From Lewinellaceae bacterium (GTDB taxonomy: Bacteria > Bacteroidota > Bacteroidia > Chitinophagales > Saprospiraceae): DNA of 64,000 nucleotides. Location: positions 124,001 to 188,000 of the forward strand of contig JADJYW010000012.1 in the NCBI GenBank assembly GCA_016719605.1, read 5' to 3'. The translations under genes and the position numbers were made by a program. The notes beneath the pieces were generated by a model. That model made no database searches, was not told where the DNA came from, and saw nothing but the letters and a program-made list of their open reading frames with translations. Shown piece after piece: positions 25,335 to 34,434 of the stretch. Numbering within the stretch: position 1 is the first letter of the stretch; every line of letters starts with the position of its first letter.

Positions 25335-28197
25335 AGTACCCGAACACTTCCTCCAGCGTCAGTTTTTCTACTTTTCCCAAGGTTTTCAGGTATTCAAAAT
25401 CAACGTGATTCTGGTCGCCGAGCACCATCCAGTGGAATCGGCGGCCCTTGATGTGTTGCTGGTGAAAGCGGAGCAGGTCGTCGGGAGTTGCTTGCTGGAG
25501 GGTTTCGTAAATATCCTGCCGGAGGTCGCGGCTGAATCCCCGATCCCGATTGGTGCGCCAGTTCCAGTATATGTCGGCGTTGTTGATACGTCCGGCGGCT
25601 ATTTGTTTGAGCACGCTTTGCCGGGCGTGTTCCATTTGCGGCAGCGAAACCGGCATTTCCTCTAAAATGCTCTGGAATGCCTGCACGGCATCGCGCAATT
25701 TGTCGGGTTGTGTGCCTACATACGCTTGCAGGAAATGGGCTTGTTTGCGTTTGCCCGGGTTGGCATAGTAAGCATACGCGGAGTAGGCCAGGGCCTTGGA
25801 CTCCCGGATTTCCTGAAAAACAATGGACGAAAGGCCGTATCCGAAGTACTGGTTGTACCATTCCGAAAAGATAAATTCCTCCAGATTGAACGTCGGGGTA
25901 CCCTTGGACAGCAGCAGCAGTTCCAGTTGGACCATCGGGAAATGCACAAAGAGTACCTTGTCCTTGCGCGTGGTCAATTCCGTGTATTTCCGGGCGGGCA
26001 GGGCAGGGTGGAGGTTTTCCGGTACCCGATGCTGCGTTTTCAGTACGCCGGCTACCTGGCGGATGCTGCGTTTTCCGGCATAAAAAACTTCGTGCTGAAA
26101 GGTGGTCAGCTCGCGCAGCAGGTTCGTCAGGTCGTCGGCCCGGAGGGCCATTATCTCGTCTTTGGTCATTTTATCGGTGTAGGAGGATCGTTTTCCGTAC
26201 TTGCCGTAGTTGAAAAGGGCCTTGTTGAGAATCGTGCGTTTGTCCTTCTTGTTGTTTTCCCGGCGCTGAAGGATGTCTGCCTTGAGGTTTTCCAACGCTT
26301 CGGGGTTTGGCTGAAGGTCGGTGAGCAGGTGCTCTACCAGTTCGAGGCCCGCCTCGAACGAGTCGTCGAGGCCGCTGAGAGTCAGGTACATGCGGTCGTC
26401 CTGGCAAGTGGCGGAAAAATGCACGCCGAGGCGGTAAAAAGCCTGCTGCATTTGTTGGGGGCTATATTGGCTGGTGCCGAGAAACGACAGGTAAGAGGCC
26501 GCGACAGACAGTTTTGGATCGCTGGTTTTGCCCATGCCGAAAATAAAATACAGGCGGAACAGCCGGCTGTCGGGCTGGCGCACAGCCTTCAGTTTTAGTT
26601 TGGGTGTCAGGCGTGCCGTTTTGATCGCTTTCTTGAAATCGAGGAACTGTGGCTCAATATCGGGGGTGGCCTGTTCGAGAAACGCCCGCCCGAAGTCGGA
26701 TACATCCGTGCGGTTTAATTCCACCGGGGTGATGGGCGGTTTTTCCACTTTCATCACCGAGGTGTCTTCGCCGTGGTGTTTGTACACGACGGCGAAGTTG
26801 TCGATTCTCAGGTGCTGCTGCGCAAAATCCATCACGTCGGCCTTGGTGACGCGTTCGAGTATTTTCCAGCGGTGCACCATGTCGGCCCATTCGATGCCGG
26901 CCACATAGGCAGCGGTAATGGCGGCAGCCCGGCCCTGATTTTTCTCGAATTCCTTGGTTTCGGAGAGTTTGAGGTCGCGCACAACGGCCTCGGGCAGCCA
27001 GTCTTCGAAGTACCCCTGGCGCAGGTTTTCGATTTGTTGGACAAGCAGTTTTTCCACATCTTCCAGCGACTGCCCTTCGCGCGGTTTGCCATACACTACC
27101 AGGCTACTGTGATCCTCGTACATCCGCGGGTAGGCGTAGGCTTCCAGAACTTGCTGACCTTGCAGGAGGTTGAGGTCGAACAGGCCTGCCTGGTGGTTGT
27201 GCAAGATGCCGGCAATCAAGGGCAACAAAACGGCTTCGTCGGAACCGGCGCCCGGGAAATGCCAGCCCATCTCGATCCAGTTGGCTTCCTGTCCATAAAT
27301 ATCGCGCCGTACGCGGTTTTGCAGTTCGGGTTGTGGCTCGGTGCGGAAGGGCGGAATTGTTTTGGGCCGGAAATGCCCGAAGTGGCGTTCCGCAAGGGCT
27401 ACCGCTTCCTCGGGATCGAAATCGCCGCACAGGACGATAGCCATATTGTTGGGCACATAGTACTGGTCGAAGAAGCGGTAGATATTGGTCTGCGAAGGGT
27501 TTTTCAGGTCTTCGCCGCGGCCCAGGGTGGTTTGGGTACCGTAGGGGTGCGTGGGGGTGAGGGTTTCCTGGAGCGCCTTGAGGGTTTTGCGAAAATCGCG
27601 GTCCTGACTGATGTTGTATTCCTCGAAAACGGTTTCCAGTTCGGTGTGAAAGAGGCGCAGGATAGGCCGCCGAAACCGTTCGCTTTCGAGCGAAAACCAG
27701 CGCTCCAGTTCGTTGGCGGGGATATCGTTGACGTACACTGTTTGTTCCACCCAGGTGTATGCATTGGTGCCTTTGGCGCCGATGGCGCTCACGAGTTTGT
27801 CGTACTCGTTGGCAGCCACGAGTTTGGCGGCCTCGAAGGACAGGCGGTCAATTTCGGCGTACAGCGTTTTTTTCTTTTCCGGGTCTTTCTCCGCTCGGTG
27901 CTCTTCGAAGCGCTGTTCTATTTGATCGAGCAAGGGGTTTTCCTTAGCCCAGTCGAGGCTGCCAAGCCGGTCGGTACCTTTGAACATCATGTGCTCAAAA
28001 TAGTGTGCCAGTCCGGTTGTGTCTGCAGGGTCATGTTTGGAACCGGCACGCACGGCGATTTCTGTGTAAATGCGCGGCTCTTCTTTGTTTACCGATAAAA
28101 ACAGGCGCAGTCCATTGCCAAGGGTGTGCATTTGTACATGGATGGGGTCGCCGGAAATGGTGGTGAAGGCGGGTTTGGATACGGCGTATGTCGTCAT
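25333..28197 (-). CDS. M16 family (insulinase/pitrilysin) metallopeptidase
   Basis: 954 residues, cytoplasmic by appearance (no signal peptide). The inverted zinc motif HYFEHMMFKG (His65, Glu68, His69) sits in the first M16 domain, with the helper region THPYGTQTTLGRGEDLKN. Three further M16-fold domains follow, the last one including YFGYGLSSIVFQEIRESKALAYSAYA, which contributes the conserved Arg/Tyr of the active-site cleft. The length and the single-chain four-domain layout are those of pitrilysin-like enzymes that degrade short peptides. It is encoded alone, with 280 bases of non-coding DNA upstream containing a -7-like TACTTTCG at 28313-28306. Confidence 0.9.
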   Translation of the reverse strand: MTTYAVSKPAFTTISGDPIHVQMHTLGNGLRLFLSVNKEEPRIYTEIAVRAGSKHDPADTTGLAHYFEHMMFKGTDRLGSLDWAKENPLLDQIEQRFEEHRAEKDPEKKKTLYAEIDRLSFEAAKLVAANEYDKLVSAIGAKGTNAYTWVEQTVYVNDIPANELERWFSLESERFRRPILRLFHTELETVFEEYNISQDRDFRKTLKALQETLTPTHPYGTQTTLGRGEDLKNPSQTNIYRFFDQYYVPNNMAIVLCGDFDPEEAVALAERHFGHFRPKTIPPFRTEPQPELQNRVRRDIYGQEANWIEMGWHFPGAGSDEAVLLPLIAGILHNHQAGLFDLNLLQGQQVLEAYAYPRMYEDHSSLVVYGKPREGQSLEDVEKLLVQQIENLRQGYFEDWLPEAVVRDLKLSETKEFEKNQGRAAAITAAYVAGIEWADMVHRWKILERVTKADVMDFAQQHLRIDNFAVVYKHHGEDTSVMKVEKPPITPVELNRTDVSDFGRAFLEQATPDIEPQFLDFKKAIKTARLTPKLKLKAVRQPDSRLFRLYFIFGMGKTSDPKLSVAASYLSFLGTSQYSPQQMQQAFYRLGVHFSATCQDDRMYLTLSGLDDSFEAGLELVEHLLTDLQPNPEALENLKADILQRRENNKKDKRTILNKALFNYGKYGKRSSYTDKMTKDEIMALRADDLTNLLRELTTFQHEVFYAGKRSIRQVAGVLKTQHRVPENLHPALPARKYTELTTRKDKVLFVHFPMVQLELLLLSKGTPTFNLEEFIFSEWYNQYFGYGLSSIVFQEIRESKALAYSAYAYYANPGKRKQAHFLQAYVGTQPDKLRDAVQAFQSILEEMPVSLPQMEHARQSVLKQIAAGRINNADIYWNWRTNRDRGFSRDLRQDIYETLQQATPDDLLRFHQQHIKGRRFHWMVLGDQNHVDFEYLKTLGKVEKLTLEEVFGY

Positions 28198-28458
28198 AGA
28201 AGGTGGATAAGATTAAGTGGTCTGAATGGGCATGCAAATGATTGGTTTTCATTTTTTTGTACAAATGGCATATACGCATCTGCCTGGGTGCGGCAAAAAA
28301 GAACGCGAAAGTAGGGCGAATTAGGCGGACGTCGTGGCGGCGGTTGCGAGTAAGACAGAATTTTCGGTTTTTTGTTTGCGGAGATAAGGGAATCAGCACA
28401 GAGAGGAATTGGGGGGAAATACAATTTTTGAGACCGATCCGGCCTTGGGAAAAAGGCG

Positions 28459-28466
28459 TATTTTTG
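28459..28466 (+). promoter_or_regulatory. -7 element of the T9SS subtilase gene
   Basis: TATTTTTG matches TAnnTTTG and lies 11 bases before the ATG at 28478. No TTG is at the right distance upstream, so it may need an activator or be fortuitous. The remaining intergenic bases 28198-28458 show no gene. Confidence 0.4.
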
Positions 28467-28477
28467 TCAAAAATTTC

Positions 28478-31090
28478 ATGTTTCGTCCTCTTTTTGCGCT
28501 GTTGCTATTTCTCGGCGCATTGTCCTTTTTGCGTGGCCAAACCGCGTGCCCCAAATGTTCACCGACCCTCCTGGTGGAGTCCCGCTCCCCGGCCCCGGAA
28601 CGGTTCACGGTGGTGACGAGCGACTTGATCGCCTTCGAGCGCCGTTTGGCTGAAATGGCACTCGAAATTGCTGTTTTGCATACCTATACGCCCGCCGGCA
28701 TAGTCGTACTGTACTGCCCGCGTACCATTTTGCTGGAAAAAATCCTGCCTTTGCCCGAGGTACTTTTCGCCGACCTGGGCCAGGCAACGGCAAACGAAGA
28801 GCGTGCGGTGCCCGGGCATAATTTGTTTGTAAATAATATCCGCTACGTCCATACCCGCCAACCCGAACTGAATGGCAGCGGCGTAACGATTTCCATCAAA
28901 GAATTTCGATTCGATTCGACGGACGTGGACCTCAAAAACCGTGTGCTGCCGACTGGCAAATCGGCGCCCATTCTGTCCGGACATGCCGTACTAATGGCCA
29001 CCTTAGCCGCCGGGGCCGGCAATTCCGATCCGGAGGCTCGGGGCGTAGCCCGCGGCAGCCGGCTGGTTTCGTCTTCTTTTGTAGGCCTCTTGCCCGATGA
29101 CGACGCAGACTACGCGGGGTTTGATATCTCCGTGCAAAACCATTCCTACGGCTTGGGTATCGAAAACTACTACGGCGCAGGGGCATTGGCTTATGACCAG
29201 AGTACGCAGCAGCACCCCGATTTGCTGCACGTTTTTTCGGTGGGCAACCAGGGTGCAGAAACCGCGCCGACCGGGACCTACGCCGGCACCGAGGGTTTTG
29301 CCAACCTCACGGGAAATTTTAAAATGGCCAAAAATGTGCTGACTGTCGGTTCTGTGGATTCATTTGCCAACGTGACGCCCTTCAGTTCGCGCGGCCCGGC
29401 CTACGACGGGCGCGTGAAACCCGACCTGGTGGCTTTCGGCCAAAACGGTAGTTCCGAGGCCTCCGCCCTGGTTTCCGGCGCGGCGGCGGTAGTGCGGCAG
29501 GCTTTTTTAGAAAAATACGGCTTCCGGCCAAAATCTGATCTGGTGCGGGCCATCCTGATCGGCACCTGCGACGAGGTTGGGCCGCCCGGCCCTGATTTCA
29601 GCAGCGGCTATGGAAATCTGAATCTGAAAAAAGCAGTCGAACTGGTACAGAGCCAGTACATGGCCGTAGGCGAACTGGCCGCCGGGGAAACCACTGTTTT
29701 TGAAATAGTTCTCCCGCCCAATGTCCGCCAATTCAAAACTACGCTTTGCTGGAACGATGTGCCGGCTTTGCCCAATGCTACCCAATCCATCGTGAACGAC
29801 CTTGACCTGTCGGTGACCGCTCCGGATGGCTCGGTGTGGCAGCCTTGGACGCTCAATGTCTATCCGAGCCGCGACTCGTTGCTGTTGCCCGCCTATCGGG
29901 GCCGTGATTCGATCAACACGACGGAGCAGGTGGTTATCGAACAGCCTGCTGCGGGAACCTGTATCGTGCGGGTGCATGGGAAGGTTGTTCCGGGTGGTAG
30001 CCAGGCTTTTGCGCTGGCGTTTGCCTGGGATACCTTACAGCATTTTGAATGGACCTGCCCGGTGCGGAATGACCCGGCCGGGGCAGGGAAAGAGGCCGTG
30101 CTGCGCTGGGAAACCACCCGAACAACGGAAACAGGCTCGATCGAATGGAAACCGGCGGGTAGCGATCAGTGGCGCAGTTTGATGACGAACATACCGCTGG
30201 GTGTTGGTTACTGGAAATGGTTGTTGCCGGATACGACTGCGGCAGCGCAGGTGCGGATGCGGACGGGCGGGAGCGACTTCGTTTCCGACACGTTTTTGAT
30301 CGCCCCAAATCTGCGGGTGCGGGTAGGATTTAACTGTCCGGACTCGTTGCTTCTGCGCTGGCCGGCTGTTGCCTCGGCAGTTTCCTATCAAGTTTGGGGG
30401 CTTGGCGACCGCTACCTCGAACCGTTGCTGGTTACCTCCGATACCGTCCTGGTTTTGCAAAAAAGTGCATACGCACAGGAGCGGTTTGCGGTGTCCGCCA
30501 GGTTTAATGGAACGTTTGCGGAAGGCCCGACAGCCGGCACGCCGGATATTGACCAGCAAGGCGCGGGTTGTTACATCAACAATCTGCTGGCATTGCTCGA
30601 TGCGGAACAAGTGCATTTAACCCTCGATTTGGGTTCGATTTACGGCGTCCGGAAGATATTTCTGGAAAAACCGAAAAACGGTGTCTGGGTGGTTTTGCTG
30701 GAAGAGTCTCTTCTTGCGTTGCAAATTTTGTCTGTGGATAGCGCACTCGTTCCCGGGACAAATACCTACCGTGCCCGGTTAGAAATGGAAAACGGGGGTG
30801 CCATCACGAGCGAGCCGGTGCTCGTGTACTATCCCGGCGAGGCCGGATACCTCGTGTTGCCCAACCCGCTTTTGCCCGGTCAAATGCTGACGGTGCTGGC
30901 GCGTTTTTCCGCAGAAACACCCCGGTTTTTCCTGTACGACATGATGGGCCGGTATGTGCTGGAAAAGCCTCTGGAGGGCGGGCGGACAGAGATTGTGCTG
31001 CCTGATTTGCCGCCGGGGTGTTATGTCTGGATGGTGGCTTCGGGATCGTCGGAGCGGTTGGCAAGAGGGAAGTTGATGGTGCGGCGGTAA
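28478..31090 (+). CDS. T9SS-exported S8 (subtilase-fold) peptidase with Glu at the catalytic Asp position
   Basis: About 870 residues: signal peptide (MFRPLFALLLFLGALSFLRGQ), subtilase domain to about 400, beta-rich middle, and a C-terminal T9SS sorting domain (VLPNPLLPGQ... FFLYDMMGRYVLEKPLEGG... LPPGCYVWMVASG... GKLMVRR). The His is in LSGHAVLMATLAAG, the oxyanion Asn in FSVGNQG, and the nucleophile Ser in GSSEASALVSGAAAVV (canonical GTSMASP). In the position of the catalytic Asp (canonical VLDTGVD) this protein reads IKEFRFD, that is, Glu. It is therefore either an Asp-to-Glu variant subfamily or has altered activity. It is probably secreted or cell-surface attached. The start is the ATG just before the signal peptide. 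Confidence 0.85.
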   Translation: MFRPLFALLLFLGALSFLRGQTACPKCSPTLLVESRSPAPERFTVVTSDLIAFERRLAEMALEIAVLHTYTPAGIVVLYCPRTILLEKILPLPEVLFADLGQATANEERAVPGHNLFVNNIRYVHTRQPELNGSGVTISIKEFRFDSTDVDLKNRVLPTGKSAPILSGHAVLMATLAAGAGNSDPEARGVARGSRLVSSSFVGLLPDDDADYAGFDISVQNHSYGLGIENYYGAGALAYDQSTQQHPDLLHVFSVGNQGAETAPTGTYAGTEGFANLTGNFKMAKNVLTVGSVDSFANVTPFSSRGPAYDGRVKPDLVAFGQNGSSEASALVSGAAAVVRQAFLEKYGFRPKSDLVRAILIGTCDEVGPPGPDFSSGYGNLNLKKAVELVQSQYMAVGELAAGETTVFEIVLPPNVRQFKTTLCWNDVPALPNATQSIVNDLDLSVTAPDGSVWQPWTLNVYPSRDSLLLPAYRGRDSINTTEQVVIEQPAAGTCIVRVHGKVVPGGSQAFALAFAWDTLQHFEWTCPVRNDPAGAGKEAVLRWETTRTTETGSIEWKPAGSDQWRSLMTNIPLGVGYWKWLLPDTTAAAQVRMRTGGSDFVSDTFLIAPNLRVRVGFNCPDSLLLRWPAVASAVSYQVWGLGDRYLEPLLVTSDTVLVLQKSAYAQERFAVSARFNGTFAEGPTAGTPDIDQQGAGCYINNLLALLDAEQVHLTLDLGSIYGVRKIFLEKPKNGVWVVLLEESLLALQILSVDSALVPGTNTYRARLEMENGGAITSEPVLVYYPGEAGYLVLPNPLLPGQMLTVLARFSAETPRFFLYDMMGRYVLEKPLEGGRTEIVLPDLPPGCYVWMVASGSSERLARGKLMVRR

Positions 31091-31094
31091 AAAA

Positions 31095-31127
31095 AGTGCG
31101 GCGGTGACTGCTCGTCACCGCCGCACT
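31095..31127 (-). terminator. Terminator of the M57 protease gene
   Basis: A perfect 13-bp G+C-rich stem (31096-31108 with 31114-31126), loop of five. On the minus strand it is followed by seven T. It may also serve the convergent subtilase gene. Confidence 0.85.
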
Positions 31128-31155
31128 AAGAAATTGGTTATAGCACTTCAATTTG

Positions 31156-31953
31156 CTAGTACAGGTAATTCAGCGCGATTTTGTCGTTTGCGTTGAACGG
31201 ACGATTCGTGGTGGCGCCCAAGCAAGCGAGCATCCAGGATGCTGCGTCCGGGCCGGAGGGTGTGCCGGGGATTAGGACGGCTCCGACGTCTCCGGCTCCT
31301 TCATTGGCCGCTGCTCCGCCGCAGCTGTACTGCCGGCTCATGTAGTCGGTGTGCCGGAAGCCAATGCAGTGCCCCATTTCGTGGGCGAGAACGGTGGTCA
31401 TGAACCCATCACTATAGCCAGTTGTGTACTTTTTGGCGTATTTAATCTCACCATACGGATTGCCGCCGGTAGGGAAACCAGCCGAGGCTATGTATTGATT
31501 TGTGTTCACGAGCCTGATCACAATATTGCCGCCGCTTGTAACACGTTGAAATGTAAGCCCAAGGTTTTCCGCATTGTAGCGGGCGATTGCATTGTCAACC
31601 GAAGTGGAAAAAGCAGCGGGCACCGTACCGTTGACACGTACCGTAATGGTTCTCGGAGCGTTGACCAAGTTCGTGGTACGGTACTGTTCTTCCTCGGCGA
31701 TAACGAGGCTGGTTGCTTGCTCCAGGGCAAGCCTGTTCAGGTCTTCTTTGCTCAGGAAAATGTCGTTTTCCACGATGTAACCACCGTCGGCTTCAAAGGC
31801 ATTTTCGGGGTTGAAGCCGAGACTGATGATTTGTTTCTGGATGGCGTCCGGAAGTCCCTGGGTGAGGTTTGTTTCCTCCTGTTTTTTGGCACAGGAATTC
31901 AGGCCGACGATTACAAGCGCCATTGCGGCGATGGAGAAAAAATGTTTCAGCAT
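31156..31953 (-). CDS. M57 / dual-action HEIGH metallopeptidase lipoprotein
   Basis: 265 residues from the start at 31953 (MLKHFFSIAAMALVIVGLNSC, lipobox LNSC). The open frame 17 codons further up overlaps the promoter and is not preferred. The Zn motif HEMGHCIGFRHTDY with a following stretch of Cys/Gly residues identifies the M57/astacin-like HEIGH peptidases of Bacteroidota. The catalytic region is preceded by SDGFMTTVLA and a conserved NIVIRLV strand. No T9SS domain is present. A full consensus promoter lies 50 bases upstream and a terminator follows, so the gene is monocistronic. Confidence 0.85.
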   Translation of the reverse strand: MLKHFFSIAAMALVIVGLNSCAKKQEETNLTQGLPDAIQKQIISLGFNPENAFEADGGYIVENDIFLSKEDLNRLALEQATSLVIAEEEQYRTTNLVNAPRTITVRVNGTVPAAFSTSVDNAIARYNAENLGLTFQRVTSGGNIVIRLVNTNQYIASAGFPTGGNPYGEIKYAKKYTTGYSDGFMTTVLAHEMGHCIGFRHTDYMSRQYSCGGAAANEGAGDVGAVLIPGTPSGPDAASWMLACLGATTNRPFNANDKIALNYLY

Positions 31954-32001
31954 AACACAGAAAGTTTGATTAGTGAATAATGAATTTGTTCCAATGATGG
32001 G

Positions 32002-32029
32002 CAAATGTAGGAAACTTTCGGACTGTCAA
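32002..32029 (-). promoter_or_regulatory. Promoter of the M57 protease gene
   Basis: Minus strand TTG (32029-32027), 17 bases, TACATTTG (32009-32002): a full match to the Bacteroidota consensus, about 50 bases before the chosen start. Confidence 0.65.
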
Positions 32030-32092
32030 ACTTTTGATGTAATTTTTTTATTCCAGTGCTTTTCTCTCGTGCCATTTATTCTTCGCATCTGA

Positions 32093-33325
32093 TTAAATAT
32101 CAATCTGTATCTGGTTTCTTGTCAAATCTTCCAGTGTTTCCCGGCGGCGGATGAGGTGTGCTTTGCCCTGGTACAGGAGCACCTCGGCGGGGCGGGGTCT
32201 GGAATTGTAGTTGGATGCCATCATCCAGCCGTAGGCGCCGGCATTATGGAAACAAAGGACAGCGCCTTCTACCACTTCGGCGATACGGCGATCGGAACCA
32301 AACGTGTCGGTTTCGCAGATATTGCCCACTACGGTGTAGATGCGCGGCTTGAACTGGGGTTCGGTCACGTTCACGATTTTGTGGTACGAATTGTAAAACA
32401 TGGGCCGGATGAGGTGGTTAAATCCGGTATCCAGCCCGACAAACACCGTGGAGGTGGTTTGTTTGACTAAAGTGCAGCGAGCAAAGAGGAAGCCGGACTC
32501 GCTCACCAAAAATTTCCCCGGTTCGAACATAAGCGTGAGGTCACGGCCGTACTCCCGGCAAAATTCGGCAAATCGCCCACTCAGTTTTTCGCCCAATTCC
32601 TCCACATCGGTTTCGATGTCATCGGGTTTGTACGGCACTTTGAAGCCGCTGCCGAGGTCAATATATTTCAGATCAGGAAACTTGCGAGCGGCCTCGAACA
32701 GGATTTCAGCGCCGCGCAAAAAGACATCCACATCCAGGATGTCCGAGCCGGTGTGCATGTGCAAACCTTCTACCCGCAGGCCCTGGCTTTCCACCACCCG
32801 CAGGACGTGCGGCATCTGGTGGATGCTGATGCCGAACTTGGAGTCAATGTGTCCGACACTGATATTTTCGTGTCCGCCGGCCATGAGGTGCGGGTTGATA
32901 CGAATGCAAAAAGGGATGTCTTTGTGATGCAGCCCCCAGTTTTCGAGCATCGGAATAGCGTCTATATTGATTTTCACGCCGAGCCGTGCGGCTTCTTCAA
33001 ACTCGTCCATGCCGGCAAAATTGGGGGTGTACAGGATATTCCCGGGTGTAAACCCGGCCTGCAAGCCCAATTGTACCTCCTGGATGGACACACAGTCCAG
33101 CCCCGCACCCCATTGCCGGAACAGGCGCATGACGGTCAGGTTGGTCAGTGCCTTGCAGGCATAATGGATGCGCAGATTGGGGTAGGGGAAGGCCGAGGAA
33201 AGGCGCTTGTACTGCCGTTCCATAACTGCCGCATCGTACACATAGAGCGGTGTTCCGTATTCCTTGCACAGGGCCAGCGGATCAATGCCGCCGGAGAGTT
33301 GGTACTTTCCGTTGATGAGTTCCAA
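32093..33325 (-). CDS. lysA: Diaminopimelate decarboxylase
   Basis: About 410 residues. The PLP-dependent group IV decarboxylase makes L-lysine from meso-diaminopimelate. Visible are the PLP lysine in HYACKALTNL, HMHTGSDI, DLGSGFKVP, the phosphate-binding EPGKFLV and the substrate motif CETDTFG. No ATG precedes the conserved start LELINGKYQLSGG. I place initiation at the TTG at 33325. A GTG at 33406 is in frame, but it lies upstream of a probable -7 element (TACCTTCG, 33384-33377) and would translate a copy of repeat family A (SKLATQNSKL). The start is the least certain part of the call. Confidence 0.9.
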   Translation of the reverse strand: MELINGKYQLSGGIDPLALCKEYGTPLYVYDAAVMERQYKRLSSAFPYPNLRIHYACKALTNLTVMRLFRQWGAGLDCVSIQEVQLGLQAGFTPGNILYTPNFAGMDEFEEAARLGVKINIDAIPMLENWGLHHKDIPFCIRINPHLMAGGHENISVGHIDSKFGISIHQMPHVLRVVESQGLRVEGLHMHTGSDILDVDVFLRGAEILFEAARKFPDLKYIDLGSGFKVPYKPDDIETDVEELGEKLSGRFAEFCREYGRDLTLMFEPGKFLVSESGFLFARCTLVKQTTSTVFVGLDTGFNHLIRPMFYNSYHKIVNVTEPQFKPRIYTVVGNICETDTFGSDRRIAEVVEGAVLCFHNAGAYGWMMASNYNSRPRPAEVLLYQGKAHLIRRRETLEDLTRNQIQIDI

Positions 33326-33330
33326 AACCA

Positions 33331-33366
33331 GTTTTGAGTTTTGAGTTGCGAGTTTTGAGTTGCGAG
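33331..33366. repeat. Family A heptamer repeat, copy 3
   Basis: GAGTTTT/GAGTTGC units lie directly upstream of the lysA start, within its 5' leader. The in-frame reading SKLATQNSKL is the same peptide that ends AguA and the glycosyltransferase at 49166. Confidence 0.8.
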
Positions 33367-33441
33367 AAATCGGGGGCGAAGGTAGAAAGGCTGGCGGATG
33401 CAGCACGCCAAAACTTAAACCCGGCGCATCTTTGTCTCTGT

Positions 33442-33972
33442 ATGACCGAACAAACCCTTATCGAACGCCTGAAAGAGCAGGATCGGGTGGCCCAAAAATG
33501 GCTCTATGACCGGTATTCACCGGTCATGTTTGCCGTTTGCAGGCGGTATCTGAATGCACGGGAAGACGCAGAGGAGGCTTTGGTAAGTGGATTTTTCAAG
33601 GTTTTTGCCCAGATTCACACGTTTTTGGGGAACGGTAGTTTTGAAGGCTGGATTCGGCGCATCATGGTGAACGAATCGTTGATGCTCCTGCGCAAAGCCC
33701 AACCGCTGGTTTTTCCGGGCGACGATTTTCAGCCCGTGGATACCCGGGACGGTTTCTCCATTGAGGCGGATATGTCTGCTCGGGAAATTCTCGAGTTGCT
33801 TGCAAAATTGCCCCCGGGCTACCGCACGGTTTTCAATTTGTATGTACTGGAGGGCTTCAAACACCAGGAAATAGCCGATATGCTCGGCATCAGTATCAAT
33901 ACCAGCAAATCACAGTTGATTTTGGCAAAAGACAAGATGAAACAATTGCTGAAAGCAAAGGGAATCGTTTAG
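33442..33972 (+). CDS. ECF RNA polymerase sigma factor
   Basis: 176 residues starting MTEQTLIERLKEQDRVAQKW. Region 2 is clear (WLYDRYSPVMFAVCRRYL, then DAEEALVSGFFKVFAQI and FEGWIRRIMVNESLMLLRK). Region 4 is a typical helix-turn-helix (LPPGYRTVFNLYVLEGFKHQEIADMLGIS, NTSKSQLILAKDKMKQLLK). An imperfect -7 element (CATCTTTG, 33427-33434) sits eight bases before the ATG. The next gene codes for a small single-span membrane protein that could regulate it. Confidence 0.9.
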   Translation: MTEQTLIERLKEQDRVAQKWLYDRYSPVMFAVCRRYLNAREDAEEALVSGFFKVFAQIHTFLGNGSFEGWIRRIMVNESLMLLRKAQPLVFPGDDFQPVDTRDGFSIEADMSAREILELLAKLPPGYRTVFNLYVLEGFKHQEIADMLGISINTSKSQLILAKDKMKQLLKAKGIV

Positions 33973-34048
33973 GGTTTCTGGTTGGAGGGTTGGAAGGTTT
34001 CTGGTTGGAAGGTTTCTGGTTGGAGGGTTTCTGGTTGGAGGGTTGGAG
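33971..34048. repeat. Family B repeat (GGTTGGAGGGTTTCT), copy 1
   Basis: Overlapping units GGTTGGA, GGTTTCT and GGTTGGAAG with a 15-base super-period lie just after the sigma factor stop. Copy 2 (34301-34380) is in the opposite orientation, so the two flank the small gene at 34078 as long inverted repeats. Confidence 0.85.
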
Positions 34049-34077
34049 ACGGATTGGTGTTCATCATAGATTGATTT

Positions 34078-34302
34078 ATGAAAATGGATTTATTCGAATT
34101 TTTTAAGGAAAACGAGTCCAAACTGCACGAGCGGCCATCGGAGCAGGCCTGGCAAAAGTTGGAGGTGCGGCTGGAGCGTCGCCGGGTTCGCCGTCGGCGT
34201 GCCATCCGTTTTTTGCAATTGGGCGTGGTCGTCGCAGCCCTGGCACTATTGCTCCTTGCAGCGGGCCTCGTCTGGTATTTTATCCACAAATCCGGCTTTT
34301 GA
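34078..34302 (+). CDS. Small single-span membrane protein next to ECF sigma factor
   Basis: 74 residues: a charged N-terminal half (MKMDLFEFFKENESKLHERP, then WQKLEVRLERRRVRRRRAIRF) and one membrane helix (about 47-67, LGVVVAALALLLLAAGLVWYF) ending in IHKSGF. I recognise no family. The position after an ECF sigma gene and the cytoplasmic charged helix plus one span suggest a sigma-interacting or anti-sigma-like role, which is inference only. It is enclosed between inverted copies of repeat family B. Confidence 0.6.
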   Translation: MKMDLFEFFKENESKLHERPSEQAWQKLEVRLERRRVRRRRAIRFLQLGVVVAALALLLLAAGLVWYFIHKSGF

Positions 34303-34380
34303 AACCCTCCAACCTTCCAACCCTCCAACCTTCCAACCCTCCAACCAGAAACCTTCCAACCAGAAACCTTCCAACCAGAA
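34301..34380. repeat. Family B repeat, copy 2 (inverted relative to copy 1)
   Basis: Units CCAACCTTCCAACCCTCC and CCAACCAGAAACCTT. The reverse complement matches copy 1 over most of its length, and the element starts at the stop codon of the small gene. Confidence 0.85.
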
Positions 34381-34434
34381 AAAACAAATCTTTCTACCTT
34401 GCGCCGGAATTTTTCCCACCTATTGCACATCGTC

